Translations under genes and position numbers: made by a program
Assembly: GCA_036268425.1 (NCBI GenBank)
Contig: DATAUE010000122.1
Span: 1 to 64,000 of the forward strand
Direction: 5' to 3'
DNA: 64,000 nucleotides
Source of the DNA: DATARH01 sp036268425
GTDB taxonomy: Bacteria; Pseudomonadota; Alphaproteobacteria; ATCC43930; CGMCC-115725
Notes under the pieces: model-generated
Database searches by the model: none
The model's input: the letters and a program-made list of their open reading frames with translations, nothing else
Told to the model about the DNA's origin: nothing
Part shown: one piece after another, positions 1 through 8,107 of the stretch
How the letters are laid out: every line of letters starts with the position of its first letter
Position numbering within the stretch: the stretch's first letter is position 1

Positions 1-943
1 CGACGACGTAATAAAGCAGGTCCACGACGAGGTTGATCACGACAAAGAAGAACCCCACCAGCACCAGATAGGCTGCCATCACCGGAATATCGGCAAACGT
101 CACCGCCTGGATGAACATCAGCCCCATCCCCGGCCATTGGAACACGGTCTCGGTGACGACCGCGAAGGCGATGATCGCCCCAAGCTGGATCCCGGTCACC
201 GTGATCACCGGCACCAGGGTGTTCTTCAGCGCATGGCCGAAATTGACCGCCCGGTTGGAAAGCCCGCGGGCACGGGCGAATTTGACGTAATCGGTGCGCA
301 ACACCTCGATCATCTCGGCCCGCACCAGCCGCATGATCAGCGTCGTCTGGAAGAGCGCCAGCGTAAACGCCGGCAGAATGATCGCTCGCCAGCCATCGAC
401 GGTCAAAAGGCCGGTCGTCCACCAGCCGATATGTACGACTGTGCCGCGCCCGAATGACGGCAGCCACCCAAGCAGCACGGCAAAAACCAGGATCAGCAGG
501 ATACCGATCAGAAACGTGGGCAACGACACTCCGACCAGCGACACGGCCAGCAATGCCTGCGCCCCCCACGAGTGCCGATGCAGGCCGGTATAGATGCCCA
601 TCGGCACGCCGAGCAGCAGCGCCAGCAACGCCGCGACAAAGCTCAATTCCAGGGTAGCCGGTAATTTTTCGAGGATGATCTGCCCGACCGGCCGCGCCTG
701 CTGGTAGGACAACCCGAATTCGCCGCGCGCCGCATGCCCGGCAAACCGTGCGAACTGCACGACAAAACTGTCGTTGAGCCCCAGTTCCTGGCGCAGCCGC
801 GCGCGGTCCTGCAGGCTGGTGTCCTGCCCGACCATGTTGCTGATCGGGTCGCCGACGAAATTGAACAGCGCAAATGCGATCAGCGCCACCACCAGCATCA
901 CCAGCACGGCTTGCACGAGGCGCTGTATCACAAAAGCAATCAT
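1..943 (-). CDS. Peptide-type ABC transporter permease (DppB-like), 3' end cut by window edge
   Basis: This is an inner-membrane permease of the binding-protein-dependent peptide/nickel importer family. It begins MIAFVIQRL, the usual start of DppB-type permeases, with the first membrane segment at residues 5-27. An EAA-type loop (core YVKFARARGL, around residues 210-225) would contact the ATPase. About 314 residues are present, so only a few C-terminal residues can lie beyond base 1. It follows the binding-protein gene on the same strand by 82 bases, so the two form one operon whose second permease and ATPases should lie to the left of the window. Substrate cannot be told; the family carries peptides, opines, glutathione or metals. 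Confidence 0.85.
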   Translation of the reverse strand, partial: MIAFVIQRLVQAVLVMLVVALIAFALFNFVGDPISNMVGQDTSLQDRARLRQELGLNDSFVVQFARFAGHAARGEFGLSYQQARPVGQIILEKLPATLELSFVAALLALLLGVPMGIYTGLHRHSWGAQALLAVSLVGVSLPTFLIGILLILVFAVLLGWLPSFGRGTVVHIGWWTTGLLTVDGWRAIILPAFTLALFQTTLIMRLVRAEMIEVLRTDYVKFARARGLSNRAVNFGHALKNTLVPVITVTGIQLGAIIAFAVVTETVFQWPGMGLMFIQAVTFADIPVMAAYLVLVGFFFVVINLVVDLLYYVV

Positions 944-1025
944 CGTCGCGGTGCCATTGCCTCCGATCGGCGAGGCGCCTTTAATAACGCAAGATACCGC
1001 ACAAGCCCATCCGCGACGCTGCCGC

Positions 1026-2639
1026 TCACGGCATCTTCACAAACCGCAGCTGAAAGAAATTGTCACCGGTCTGCGCCACGTCGATATCGGCGCGCGTCGC
1101 CCAGACCACGACCTGCTGATGCAGCGGTATATAGGCAAAATCATCCTTTACCAGGGTTAGCGCATCGCCGATCTCGGCGTTACGCTTAGTCGGGTCCAGC
1201 TCGACCTGAATTTCTTTGATCAGCTTGTCGAGCTTGGGGTTCGAGTACCCGCCCATATTGTATACGCCGTCTTTCCCCTGCCGGGTGGCCGTGAGCGCCC
1301 GCAAGGCATCCAGCGCATCATAGGTTCCGGGCGTCCACCCCAGCATATAAAAGCTGGTCTCAAAGCGAGGCGCATTGACCTTGGCGAAAAACTTGGACCG
1401 GGTCTGCGCCAGCAAATCAGCCTTGACCCCAATGCGCGCCAGCATCGCCACAACCGCCTGGCAAATCGCCTCGTCATTGACGTAGCGGTCATTTGGACAA
1501 TCGAAGCCGACCTCAAACCCGTTGGGATATCCTGCATCCGCAAGCAGCTTTTTCGCCGCCTCGGGGTCATAGGGAAAGCGTTTGTCGAGCGCCGGGTCAT
1601 AGCCGTTGACCCCGGGTCCGACCAGCAGCGCTGTTGGATGCGCATAGCCGCGCATGACCTTGGCGGCGATCGCATTCTCATTGATAGCCTGATAAAACGC
1701 CTGCCGCACTCTTTTGTCCTTGAACGGGTTTTTCCCCTTGACGTTGGATTCGAGCAACTCATCGCGCGACTGGTCCATGCCGAGAACGATCGTCCGCAAT
1801 TCCGGCGTCTTCCAGATCTTCATGCCGGCGGTTTTTTCGATGCGGTCGGTATCCTGCGGCGGCACAGTATAGACCATGTCGAGTTCTCCGGAGAGCAGGG
1901 CCGAGATTCGCGTCGCGGCGTTCTCGATGCGATTGAACACGACCTCGTCAATGTCGATCGGCTCGTCCTTCAATCCCCACCAGTTCGGGTTCTTGACCAG
2001 TACGGTGCGCACATCCGGCTGCCGGTCTTTCAGCATGAAAGGGCCGGTGCCGTTGGCGTTGCGCGTCGCGTAATTCTCCTCGTTTTTGGTCATGTCGGCG
2101 GCGCGGGTCGTATTGTGTTCCTCGCACCATTTCTCCGACATGATTGCAAAGGTCGGCATGTTATACGGCAGGATCGGATCCGGGCCGTCAGTGTCGAAAT
2201 CGACGGTGAAATCATCGATTTTCTTGACGTCCTTGACCGTTCCGAGCGGCGCGGCGAGGTTCGAGCCGGGATGGGTGGCGCGGTCAAACGAAAACAAGAC
2301 GTCGTCAGCGGTAAACGGGGTGCCGTCGTGGAATTTGACGCCCTGCCGCAGTTTGAAACGCCACACTGTCGGCTCTATCCGGTTCCATTCCGTTGCCAGC
2401 CCCGGCTCCAGCTTCATCTGCCGGTTCCGCCGGATCAGCGGCTCATACATGCTTTGATCAAACAACAGCAGGAACGTTTCCTGCCGGGCATACGGATCCA
2501 TCGAATTGGAATCGCCGTCGTTGGCCCAACGGAACGTCCTGGCGGTAGCGGCGTCACCCGGTGCGGCGACGCTCAGCCCGGCGAGCGTCAGAAGTGCACA
2601 TACTCCATTGCGGATCATCGGTCCTAGCCGCCCCACCAT
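1026..2639 (-). CDS. ABC transporter substrate-binding protein, family 5 (DppA/OppA type)
   Basis: This periplasmic solute-binding protein of 537 residues belongs to the peptide/nickel (SBP_bac_5) family. Residues 1 to about 31 form a Sec signal peptide ending near PGDAATA, and there is no lipobox. The mature part carries family landmarks such as LATEW, LRQGVKFHDGTPFTADDV and FRWANDGD. GGAGG lies 8 bases before the ATG at 2639 and supports that start; a second in-frame ATG at 2618 is possible. It precedes the DppB-like permease in the same direction and presumably hands substrate to it. Its specificity is unknown. Confidence 0.88.
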   Translation of the reverse strand: MVGRLGPMIRNGVCALLTLAGLSVAAPGDAATARTFRWANDGDSNSMDPYARQETFLLLFDQSMYEPLIRRNRQMKLEPGLATEWNRIEPTVWRFKLRQGVKFHDGTPFTADDVLFSFDRATHPGSNLAAPLGTVKDVKKIDDFTVDFDTDGPDPILPYNMPTFAIMSEKWCEEHNTTRAADMTKNEENYATRNANGTGPFMLKDRQPDVRTVLVKNPNWWGLKDEPIDIDEVVFNRIENAATRISALLSGELDMVYTVPPQDTDRIEKTAGMKIWKTPELRTIVLGMDQSRDELLESNVKGKNPFKDKRVRQAFYQAINENAIAAKVMRGYAHPTALLVGPGVNGYDPALDKRFPYDPEAAKKLLADAGYPNGFEVGFDCPNDRYVNDEAICQAVVAMLARIGVKADLLAQTRSKFFAKVNAPRFETSFYMLGWTPGTYDALDALRALTATRQGKDGVYNMGGYSNPKLDKLIKEIQVELDPTKRNAEIGDALTLVKDDFAYIPLHQQVVVWATRADIDVAQTGDNFFQLRFVKMP

Positions 2640-2928
2640 CCGTCTGGCCTCCGTTTGTGGCGCTTGTATTACCGCGACTTGTAGCGTGGGCCGCCGCTAT
2701 CCGCACATGCTCTTTGGTTATTGTTAGTCATACTCTCCTGTGCCAGATGATCAAGAATTGGTCGCCGCAGTTTATTACGATATTCTTGCGTTAATTCTGC
2801 AGCATTAACAGACATCCCCGACGGAATCGGCTCACTCGCGATGGCCGACCCGAACCAGGATTCCGCGGCAACGCAGGTTGCTCAGGCCGACGATCGGTCT
2901 CGCGGCGTTCGCCGCCAATCCCGAGGGC
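2640..2928. other. Intergenic region upstream of the binding-protein gene
   Basis: No gene was recognised in these 289 bases between the end of the SDR gene and the start of the binding-protein gene. A locally AT-richer patch at about 2710-2815 is the probable promoter region of the transporter operon on the minus strand, but no clear -35/-10 pair could be assigned. Confidence 0.4.
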
Positions 2929-3690
2929 CTAAGTAATCATCGTGCCGCCATCGACGATGATCGTCTGGCCGGTAATAAAGGCGCCGGCGGGCGAGGCCAG
3001 CAGCAGGGCGGCACCGGCGATATCCTCCGGTTGCCCAAGCCGTCGTAACGGAGTTTCGCTTTCGCGCTTGGCGCGATGTTCCGGGTTTTCGTAAAGAGCG
3101 CGGGCAAAATCGGTCACCACCAGCCCCGGTGCGATGCAGTTGACCCTGACGCCGTCCGGACCCCACTCCGCCGCGAGGCTGCGGCACAAGGCGAGGTCGG
3201 CCGCCTTGGTCACGCCGTACATACCGATAACGGTCGACGCCTTCAGCCCGCCGATCGAGATAATGAAGATGATCGAGCCTTCCTTGCGCTCGCGCATTTC
3301 CGGCGCTACCAGCTTCGCCAGCCACAGATTGCTCAGCACATTATTGGTCATCATGCGCTCGAAGACCGTATCGGTAAGGTCCTGCAGCGAGCCGTAATGC
3401 GGGTTGATTGCGGCGTTGCACACCATGATGTCGATCCGGCCCCAGGCCTCGCGCGCCTTGGCGACAAGGTTTTCGAGTTGCGCCTTGTCGGAAATGCGGG
3501 CGGTTATGGCCATCGCCTCACCACCCTTGTCGTGAATCGCCGCGACGGCTTCCTCGCAGGGCGCGAGGTTGCGGCCGGAAATCACCACCTTGGCGCCGGC
3601 CTCGGCGAACAATTCGGCGATGGCGCGTCCGATGCCGCGGGAAGAACCCGTGATGACGGCGACCTTGCCGGCAAGAGAAAACGATTTCAT
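2929..3690 (-). CDS. SDR family NAD(P)-dependent oxidoreductase
   Basis: This is a classical short-chain dehydrogenase/reductase of 253 residues with a Rossmann fold. The cofactor motif TGSSRGIG is at residues 14-21, an NAA variant of the NNAG motif (VCNAAIN) is near residue 90, and the catalytic Tyr/Lys pair is YGVTK. The C-terminal ITGQTIIVDGG is typical of the family. The ATG at 3690 is preferred because the longer reading frame would begin with TTG in a family-foreign extension. It lies 39 bases after the FAH-family gene on the same strand, suggesting that both act in one catabolic route, possibly for a keto- or hydroxy-acid. The substrate is not predictable. Confidence 0.88.
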   Translation of the reverse strand: MKSFSLAGKVAVITGSSRGIGRAIAELFAEAGAKVVISGRNLAPCEEAVAAIHDKGGEAMAITARISDKAQLENLVAKAREAWGRIDIMVCNAAINPHYGSLQDLTDTVFERMMTNNVLSNLWLAKLVAPEMRERKEGSIIFIISIGGLKASTVIGMYGVTKAADLALCRSLAAEWGPDGVRVNCIAPGLVVTDFARALYENPEHRAKRESETPLRRLGQPEDIAGAALLLASPAGAFITGQTIIVDGGTMIT

Positions 3691-3729
3691 CGGACGCCCA
3701 CCTCGCAACCCACTCGCCTGCGACGAAAC

Positions 3730-4515
3730 CTAGCGCTTCTCGCGCACCAGCGGGTTGCGCAGAATGCCGATGCCGGTGATTTCGACTTCGCACACATCAC
3801 CGTGCTTGAGATTGCGCGGCGAACCCTCAGTGCCCATCCACACCACGTCGCCGGGCCACAGCGTCAGGTATTGCGACATCCGGCTGATGAACGTCGCGAC
3901 CCCGTAAAGCATGTGGTTGGTCTGGAAATCGTCGGCGACCTCGCCGTTGACCCGCACGATCGTGCGCGCCGCTTCGAGATCGAAATCGGTCTCGATCCAC
4001 GGCCCCATCGGCTTGAACGTGTCGGTGTTCTTGGCGCGCCACAGCGTACGGTCGTTGCGCTGCCAGGTACGTTCGCTCATGTCGTTGCCGATCGTCCAGC
4101 CGAGCACGCAGGACAGCGCCTCGCTCTCGGACAGGTGCTTGGCCTTGGTGCCGATGACAGCGACCAGTTCGCCCTCATACTGCACGAGTTCGCCGGCATC
4201 GTGCGGGATGATGATGTTTTCGTTATGCGCGATCAGCGCGTTATTGGCGCGGTAACCAACATCGGCAGCGGGCGGGATGTTAGGCTTCTCACCGCGCTTT
4301 TTTGCCATCTCGGTGATGTGCTCGACATAATTGAGCCCCGCCGCGTAGAACGTCTTGGGGATCACCGGCACGAGGTATTTGATATCGTGCAGTTTGTGCT
4401 TGGTGCGGGTCATCTCGTAGCCGGCAAACGGGTCGCCTTTGACGGCTACGACCTCGTCACCCTCAATGATGCCATAGGATTCCTGGCCATTTGCTTCGTA
4501 GCGGAGCCAACGCAT
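3730..4515 (-). CDS. Fumarylacetoacetate hydrolase family protein
   Basis: This 261-residue protein of the FAH superfamily cleaves or hydrates acylpyruvates and related 2-keto acids using a divalent metal. The C-terminal catalytic domain starts near residue 60 (FYAAGLNYVEH). Metal-ligand signatures are visible as YEGELVAVIG (E-x-E) and IGNDMSERTWQ. The C-terminus has WPGDVVWMGT and GDVCEVEITGIG, typical of the family. A strong ribosome-binding site (GGGAGAAAAGCG) precedes the ATG. It is the first gene of a probable two-gene operon with the SDR. Relatives include 2-hydroxyhepta-2,4-diene-1,7-dioate isomerases and ureidoglycolate lyase-like proteins, and the exact reaction is open. Confidence 0.88.
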   Translation of the reverse strand: MRWLRYEANGQESYGIIEGDEVVAVKGDPFAGYEMTRTKHKLHDIKYLVPVIPKTFYAAGLNYVEHITEMAKKRGEKPNIPPAADVGYRANNALIAHNENIIIPHDAGELVQYEGELVAVIGTKAKHLSESEALSCVLGWTIGNDMSERTWQRNDRTLWRAKNTDTFKPMGPWIETDFDLEAARTIVRVNGEVADDFQTNHMLYGVATFISRMSQYLTLWPGDVVWMGTEGSPRNLKHGDVCEVEITGIGILRNPLVREKR

Positions 4516-4716
4516 CGCTTTTCTCCCTGGACCGCAGGTCTGATGCGACTATAGCCAACCTCAGGCTGCGGGCAACGCCGGAACGATATACAGGCGGCGG
4601 CGGTCCCGCCCGCCGCCGCGACGGCAGGGCGGTGAAAGCCGGGGTGGCGCGCGCGCAGCGGAGGCGCTAGATTTTTGCCATGTGGCGATTGCGCGTCAGC
4701 GTGAAGACCGCCTTGC

Positions 4717-4749
4717 CCCTCTCCTCCGTGGGAGAGGGATTTTGTTGAA
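4717..4749 (+). promoter_or_regulatory. Hairpin overlapping the coxD ribosome-binding site
   Basis: An 8-bp perfect stem, CCCTCTCC (4717-4724) with GGAGAGGG (4731-4738), closes a 6-base loop and is followed by ATTTTGTTG and then the coxD ATG at 4749. The right arm is also the only good Shine-Dalgarno sequence for coxD, so folding would hide it. The T-rich stretch after the stem also makes a weak terminator or attenuator possible. Alternatively it may just be a copy of a short palindrome dispersed in the genome. Confidence 0.45.
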
Positions 4750-5699
4750 TGGAACCGGCTTTGGATGCACCTGCCGCAATGACCGCGCTGCCCAGTTCTG
4801 TCGGAGACACGCTCAATCTGCTTGGCAGCGCCGATTACGTCGCCGACCGCAGCCTGGCGACCGCGGTACACTTGTCGCTGCATCTGAAGCGGCCGTTGTT
4901 TCTCGAAGGCGAGGCCGGGGTCGGCAAGACCGAAATCGCCAAGGTCCTGGCCACCTCACTCAACCGCCGGCTGATCCGGCTGCAATGCTATGAGGGGCTC
5001 GACATCTCCTCGGCGGTGTACGAATGGGACTACGCGCGGCAGATGATCGAAATCCGTCTCGCCGAGGCGGGCGACGAAGACCGCCGTGAAATCGAAGGCA
5101 CGATTTTTTCCGACCGCTTCCTGATCAAGCGGCCGCTGTTGCAGGCGCTGGAGCCGGAACTGTCTGGTCCGCCGGTGCTGCTGATCGACGAACTCGACCG
5201 CACCGATGAACCGTTCGAAGCGTATCTGCTCGAACTCCTGTCCGACTTCCAGGTGACGATCCCCGAAATCGGCACGGTCCGCGCCGAGCATCCGCCGATT
5301 GTTGTGATCACCTCGAACCGCACCCGCGAAATCCACGACGCGCTCAAGCGCCGCTGCTTTTATTACTGGGTCGATTACCCGAACGCCGAGCGCGAACTCG
5401 ACATTCTGCGGCGCAAGGCGCCCCGCGCGGCCGAGACGATGTCGCGTGAAGTCGTCGGCTTTGTCCAGAAACTGCGCAAGGCCGATTTGTTCAAGCTCCC
5501 CGGCATTGCCGAAACGATCGACTGGGCCGACGCCCTGATGCAGCTTGACGTACTCGAACTGACGCCCGAAGCGATCAACGACACACTCGGCGTCCTGCTC
5601 AAATACCAGGACGATATCGCCCGCATTCAGGGCAGCGAGGCCGCCAAGCTCCTCGAACAGGTTCGGCACGAAATCGCCTCCGCCCCGCGCGACGACTAA
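4749..5699 (+). CDS. coxD: MoxR-type AAA ATPase, CoxD-like chaperone for molybdenum hydroxylase maturation
   Basis: This 316-residue AAA+ ATPase of the MoxR family closely resembles CoxD, which in CO-oxidising bacteria acts in building the sulfurated Mo-Cu site of CO dehydrogenase and is thought to remodel the immature enzyme. The Walker A is EGEAGVGKTE (about residues 54-63), Walker B LLIDELDRTDE (near 147), and sensor 1 VVITSNRTRE (near 187). It heads a run coxD, coxE, two XdhC-family halves and a MoCF/MobA fusion, the usual maturation set. A second in-frame ATG at residue 11 (4779) could be the true start. No hydroxylase structural genes are adjacent. Confidence 0.88.
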   Translation: MEPALDAPAAMTALPSSVGDTLNLLGSADYVADRSLATAVHLSLHLKRPLFLEGEAGVGKTEIAKVLATSLNRRLIRLQCYEGLDISSAVYEWDYARQMIEIRLAEAGDEDRREIEGTIFSDRFLIKRPLLQALEPELSGPPVLLIDELDRTDEPFEAYLLELLSDFQVTIPEIGTVRAEHPPIVVITSNRTREIHDALKRRCFYYWVDYPNAERELDILRRKAPRAAETMSREVVGFVQKLRKADLFKLPGIAETIDWADALMQLDVLELTPEAINDTLGVLLKYQDDIARIQGSEAAKLLEQVRHEIASAPRDD

Positions 5700-5795
5700 T
5701 TTCACGACGAGGCGATGCAGCAATGAGAAAGGATATTCTTTCGAGGTCGCGGCCGAACCCACCCCCTCACTGCCTCACCTTCTCATTGTGAATAC

Positions 5796-7025
5796 ATGAG
5801 CGACGCATCCATCCAAACCGGCGACGGGCGGCTGCTGGCCAATCTGATGCATTTCGGCCGCACGCTGCGGGCGGCCGGGCTGCCGGTGGGGCCGGGCAAG
5901 GTGCTCGATGCGGTGGCGGCCGTGCAATCGGTCGGCATCACCGATCGCCGCGATTTCTACTGGACCCTCCACGCCGTGTTTGTAAACCGGGCCGACCAGC
6001 GCCTGCTGTTCGACCAGGCGTTTCACGTCTTCTGGCGCAACCCCGAGATCCTGAAAAAAATGCTCGGGCTTGTCTTGCCGCAGATGAATGTCGAGATGCC
6101 GCGCGAGGAAGGCGCGGAAATGTTGCGCCGCCTCGCCGAGGCGCTGCACCCGAACCAGCAGTCGCGCGAGCCCGCCGAAACCGAGATGGAATTCGATGCG
6201 GCGATGACCTTCTCGGATCGAGAGCAGTTGCGCACGATGGATTTCGAGAAGATGTCGCTCGAAGAACTCGCACGCGCCAAGGCGGCAATCGCGCGCATGC
6301 GCCTGCCCATCAACGATCTGCCCACCCGCCGCTTCGGCGCCGACCCGCGCGGCGCTCGTGCCGATATGCGCGCCACGCTCCGCGCTGCGCTGCGCGGCAG
6401 CGGCATCATCGAGCTGAAGCGCAAAAGCCCGCGCCGCCGCCCGCCGCCTCTGGTCGTTCTGTGTGACATCTCCGGCTCGATGAGCCGCTACAGCCGCGTC
6501 TTTCTGCATTTCATGCACTCGATCACCAACGACCGCGATCGCGTCTTTACCTTTGTGTTCGGCACGCGCCTCACCAACATCACTCGCTACCTGCGCTATC
6601 GCGACGTGGATATAGCGCTCGACCGCGTGGCCGAGGCAGTGGCAGACTGGTCAGGTGGCACCCGCATCGGCCAGTGCGTCAGCGAGTTCAATCGGCTGTG
6701 GTCGCGCCGCGTGCTCGGCCAGGGAGCGGTCGTGCTGATGATTACCGACGGGCTCGACCGCGATGCCGGCACCGGCCTCGGATATCAGATGGACCGGCTG
6801 CACCGCTCGTGCAGGCAGTTGATTTGGCTCAACCCGCTGTTGCGCTACGAGGGGTTCGAGCCAAGATCATTGGGGATGAAGGCGATGCTCCCCTATGTCG
6901 ACGAGTTCCGGCCGGTGCACAATCTCGAAAGCCTCGAATCGTTGGTCGACGTCATCAGCGCCGCGGCGCACCGGCACAGCACCGAGGCGATGTCGCGGGA
7001 AACCTACGGAGTGCGGGAAATATGA
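5796..7025 (+). CDS. coxE: VWA domain protein CoxE
   Basis: This 409-residue protein matches the CoxE family, the VWA partner of CoxD in molybdenum hydroxylase maturation. The C-terminal half is a von Willebrand A domain with a complete MIDAS metal site: DISGSMS (D-x-S-x-S, about residue 225), the threonine in SGGTRIG, and the aspartate in MITDGLDRD. The N-terminal half is alpha-helical with an acidic stretch typical of the family. The stop overlaps the next start (ATGA at 7022-7025), so the following gene is translationally coupled. MoxR ATPase plus VWA protein is a recurring pair that inserts metals or cofactors into client enzymes. Confidence 0.88.
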   Translation: MSDASIQTGDGRLLANLMHFGRTLRAAGLPVGPGKVLDAVAAVQSVGITDRRDFYWTLHAVFVNRADQRLLFDQAFHVFWRNPEILKKMLGLVLPQMNVEMPREEGAEMLRRLAEALHPNQQSREPAETEMEFDAAMTFSDREQLRTMDFEKMSLEELARAKAAIARMRLPINDLPTRRFGADPRGARADMRATLRAALRGSGIIELKRKSPRRRPPPLVVLCDISGSMSRYSRVFLHFMHSITNDRDRVFTFVFGTRLTNITRYLRYRDVDIALDRVAEAVADWSGGTRIGQCVSEFNRLWSRRVLGQGAVVLMITDGLDRDAGTGLGYQMDRLHRSCRQLIWLNPLLRYEGFEPRSLGMKAMLPYVDEFRPVHNLESLESLVDVISAAAHRHSTEAMSRETYGVREI

Positions 7026-7342
7026 GCGATCACGCGGAGATTCTCGAACAGGCGGCGGCGTGGCGCGAGGCCGGCAAGGCCGTGGCACTCGCGACCGTCG
7101 TCAAGACCTGGGGTTCATCGCCGCGTCCGGCCGGCGCCAAGCTGGCGGTGGCGGAAGACGGGGCCTTTGTCGGCTCCGTCTCGGGCGGCTGCGTCGAAGG
7201 TGCCGTGATCGGCGAGGCCCTTGAATCGATCAAGGACGGCAAGCCGCGTCTCCTCGATTTCGGCATCTCCGACGACCAGGCTTGGGAAGTCGGCCTCGCC
7301 TGCGGCGGCAAGGTCGAGATCTTTGTCGAGCGCGTCGAATGA
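7022..7342 (+). CDS. XdhC/CoxI family protein, N-terminal-domain half
   Basis: This 106-residue protein corresponds to only the N-terminal domain of XdhC/CoxI proteins, which bind molybdenum cofactor and help sulfurate or insert it into xanthine-dehydrogenase-type enzymes. Conserved blocks are WGSSPRPAGAKLAV, SVSGGCVEGAV (the conserved cysteine region) and CGGKVEIFVE. It is coupled by ATGA overlaps to coxE upstream and to the other half downstream. The split is clean, with each half having its own start, so it is probably two working subunits rather than a broken gene. Confidence 0.85.
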   Translation: MSDHAEILEQAAAWREAGKAVALATVVKTWGSSPRPAGAKLAVAEDGAFVGSVSGGCVEGAVIGEALESIKDGKPRLLDFGISDDQAWEVGLACGGKVEIFVERVE

Positions 7343-8043
7343 AGAGCGGCTATATCGACGCCGTCATTGCGGCCAATGCGGTCGGCCGCTCGGTGGTGCT
7401 CGCCACCGATCTGAAAAGCGGCGCCCAACTGTTTATCGACGGCGACGCGGTCGAAGGCAATCTGGCGCTCGACGAGACCGCGCTCGGCCAAATGCGCGAC
7501 GCGCTGCGCAGCGACCGCAACACGACAATCGATACGGCGGGCAGCCGCGTCTTCGTGCAGGTGTTCAGCCCGCCGCGACGTTGTTTTGTGATCGGCGCGG
7601 TACATATCGCACAACCGCTGGTGCCGATGCTGATCGCGTCCGATTACAAGCCGATCGTCATCGATCCGCGCGGCCAGTTTGCGACCGAAGCCCGCTTTCC
7701 CGGCGTCGAATTGAGCACCGAATGGCCCGACGAGGCACTGGAACGGCTGAAGCCGGACCGCTCGTCGGCCGTCGTGACGCTGACCCACGACCCGAAAATC
7801 GACGACCCGGCATTGGTCGCCGCGCTGCGCTCCGACGCTTTCTATATTGGCGCGCTCGGTTCGAAGCGGACTCATGCAAAGCGCCTGCAGCGGCTCGCCG
7901 AAGAGGGTTTTGGCGAAAACGAACTGAGCCGCATCCACGGCCCGATCGGCCTCTACATCGGGGCGGTGTCGCAAGCCGAAATCGCAGTGTCGATCATGGG
8001 CCAGATGACCTCGGTGCTGCGCCGCGGCGACCTGACGTCGTAA
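7339..8043 (+). CDS. XdhC/CoxF family protein, Rossmann-domain half
   Basis: This 234-residue protein is the second part of the XdhC family. A short N-terminal region is followed by the C-terminal Rossmann domain beginning near residue 75 at FVIGAVHIAQPLV, where the usual motif has glycine (GAGHVA). Later blocks such as VVTLTHDPKIDDPAL, YIGALGSKRTH and IHGPIGLYIGA are typical of XdhC_C. The ATG at 7339 overlaps the preceding stop and is preferred over an upstream alternative start. Its partner is presumably the adjacent N-terminal half, together delivering molybdenum cofactor to a hydroxylase encoded elsewhere. Confidence 0.85.
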   Translation: MKSGYIDAVIAANAVGRSVVLATDLKSGAQLFIDGDAVEGNLALDETALGQMRDALRSDRNTTIDTAGSRVFVQVFSPPRRCFVIGAVHIAQPLVPMLIASDYKPIVIDPRGQFATEARFPGVELSTEWPDEALERLKPDRSSAVVTLTHDPKIDDPALVAALRSDAFYIGALGSKRTHAKRLQRLAEEGFGENELSRIHGPIGLYIGAVSQAEIAVSIMGQMTSVLRRGDLTS

Positions 8044-8107
8044 GCGTGGTGCGTGATGAGCACAAATGTCGCTCCTCTGTCGTCCTTCCTCGGTTAAAGC
8101 CGTAGTG

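Noticed and set aside
1638..2627. A 329-codon plus-strand frame opposite the binding-protein gene
   Set aside because: The minus-strand gene has a signal peptide, a ribosome-binding site and family motifs; the opposite frame has none.
3076..4554. A 492-codon frame on the plus strand opposite the SDR and FAH genes
   Set aside because: Both minus-strand genes show complete enzyme motifs; the plus-strand product is His/Arg/Asp-rich with no known fold and is a mirror frame.
7022..7342. The split XdhC considered as a frameshifted pseudogene
   Set aside because: Each half has its own coupled ATG, complete domain boundaries and no lost conserved block.
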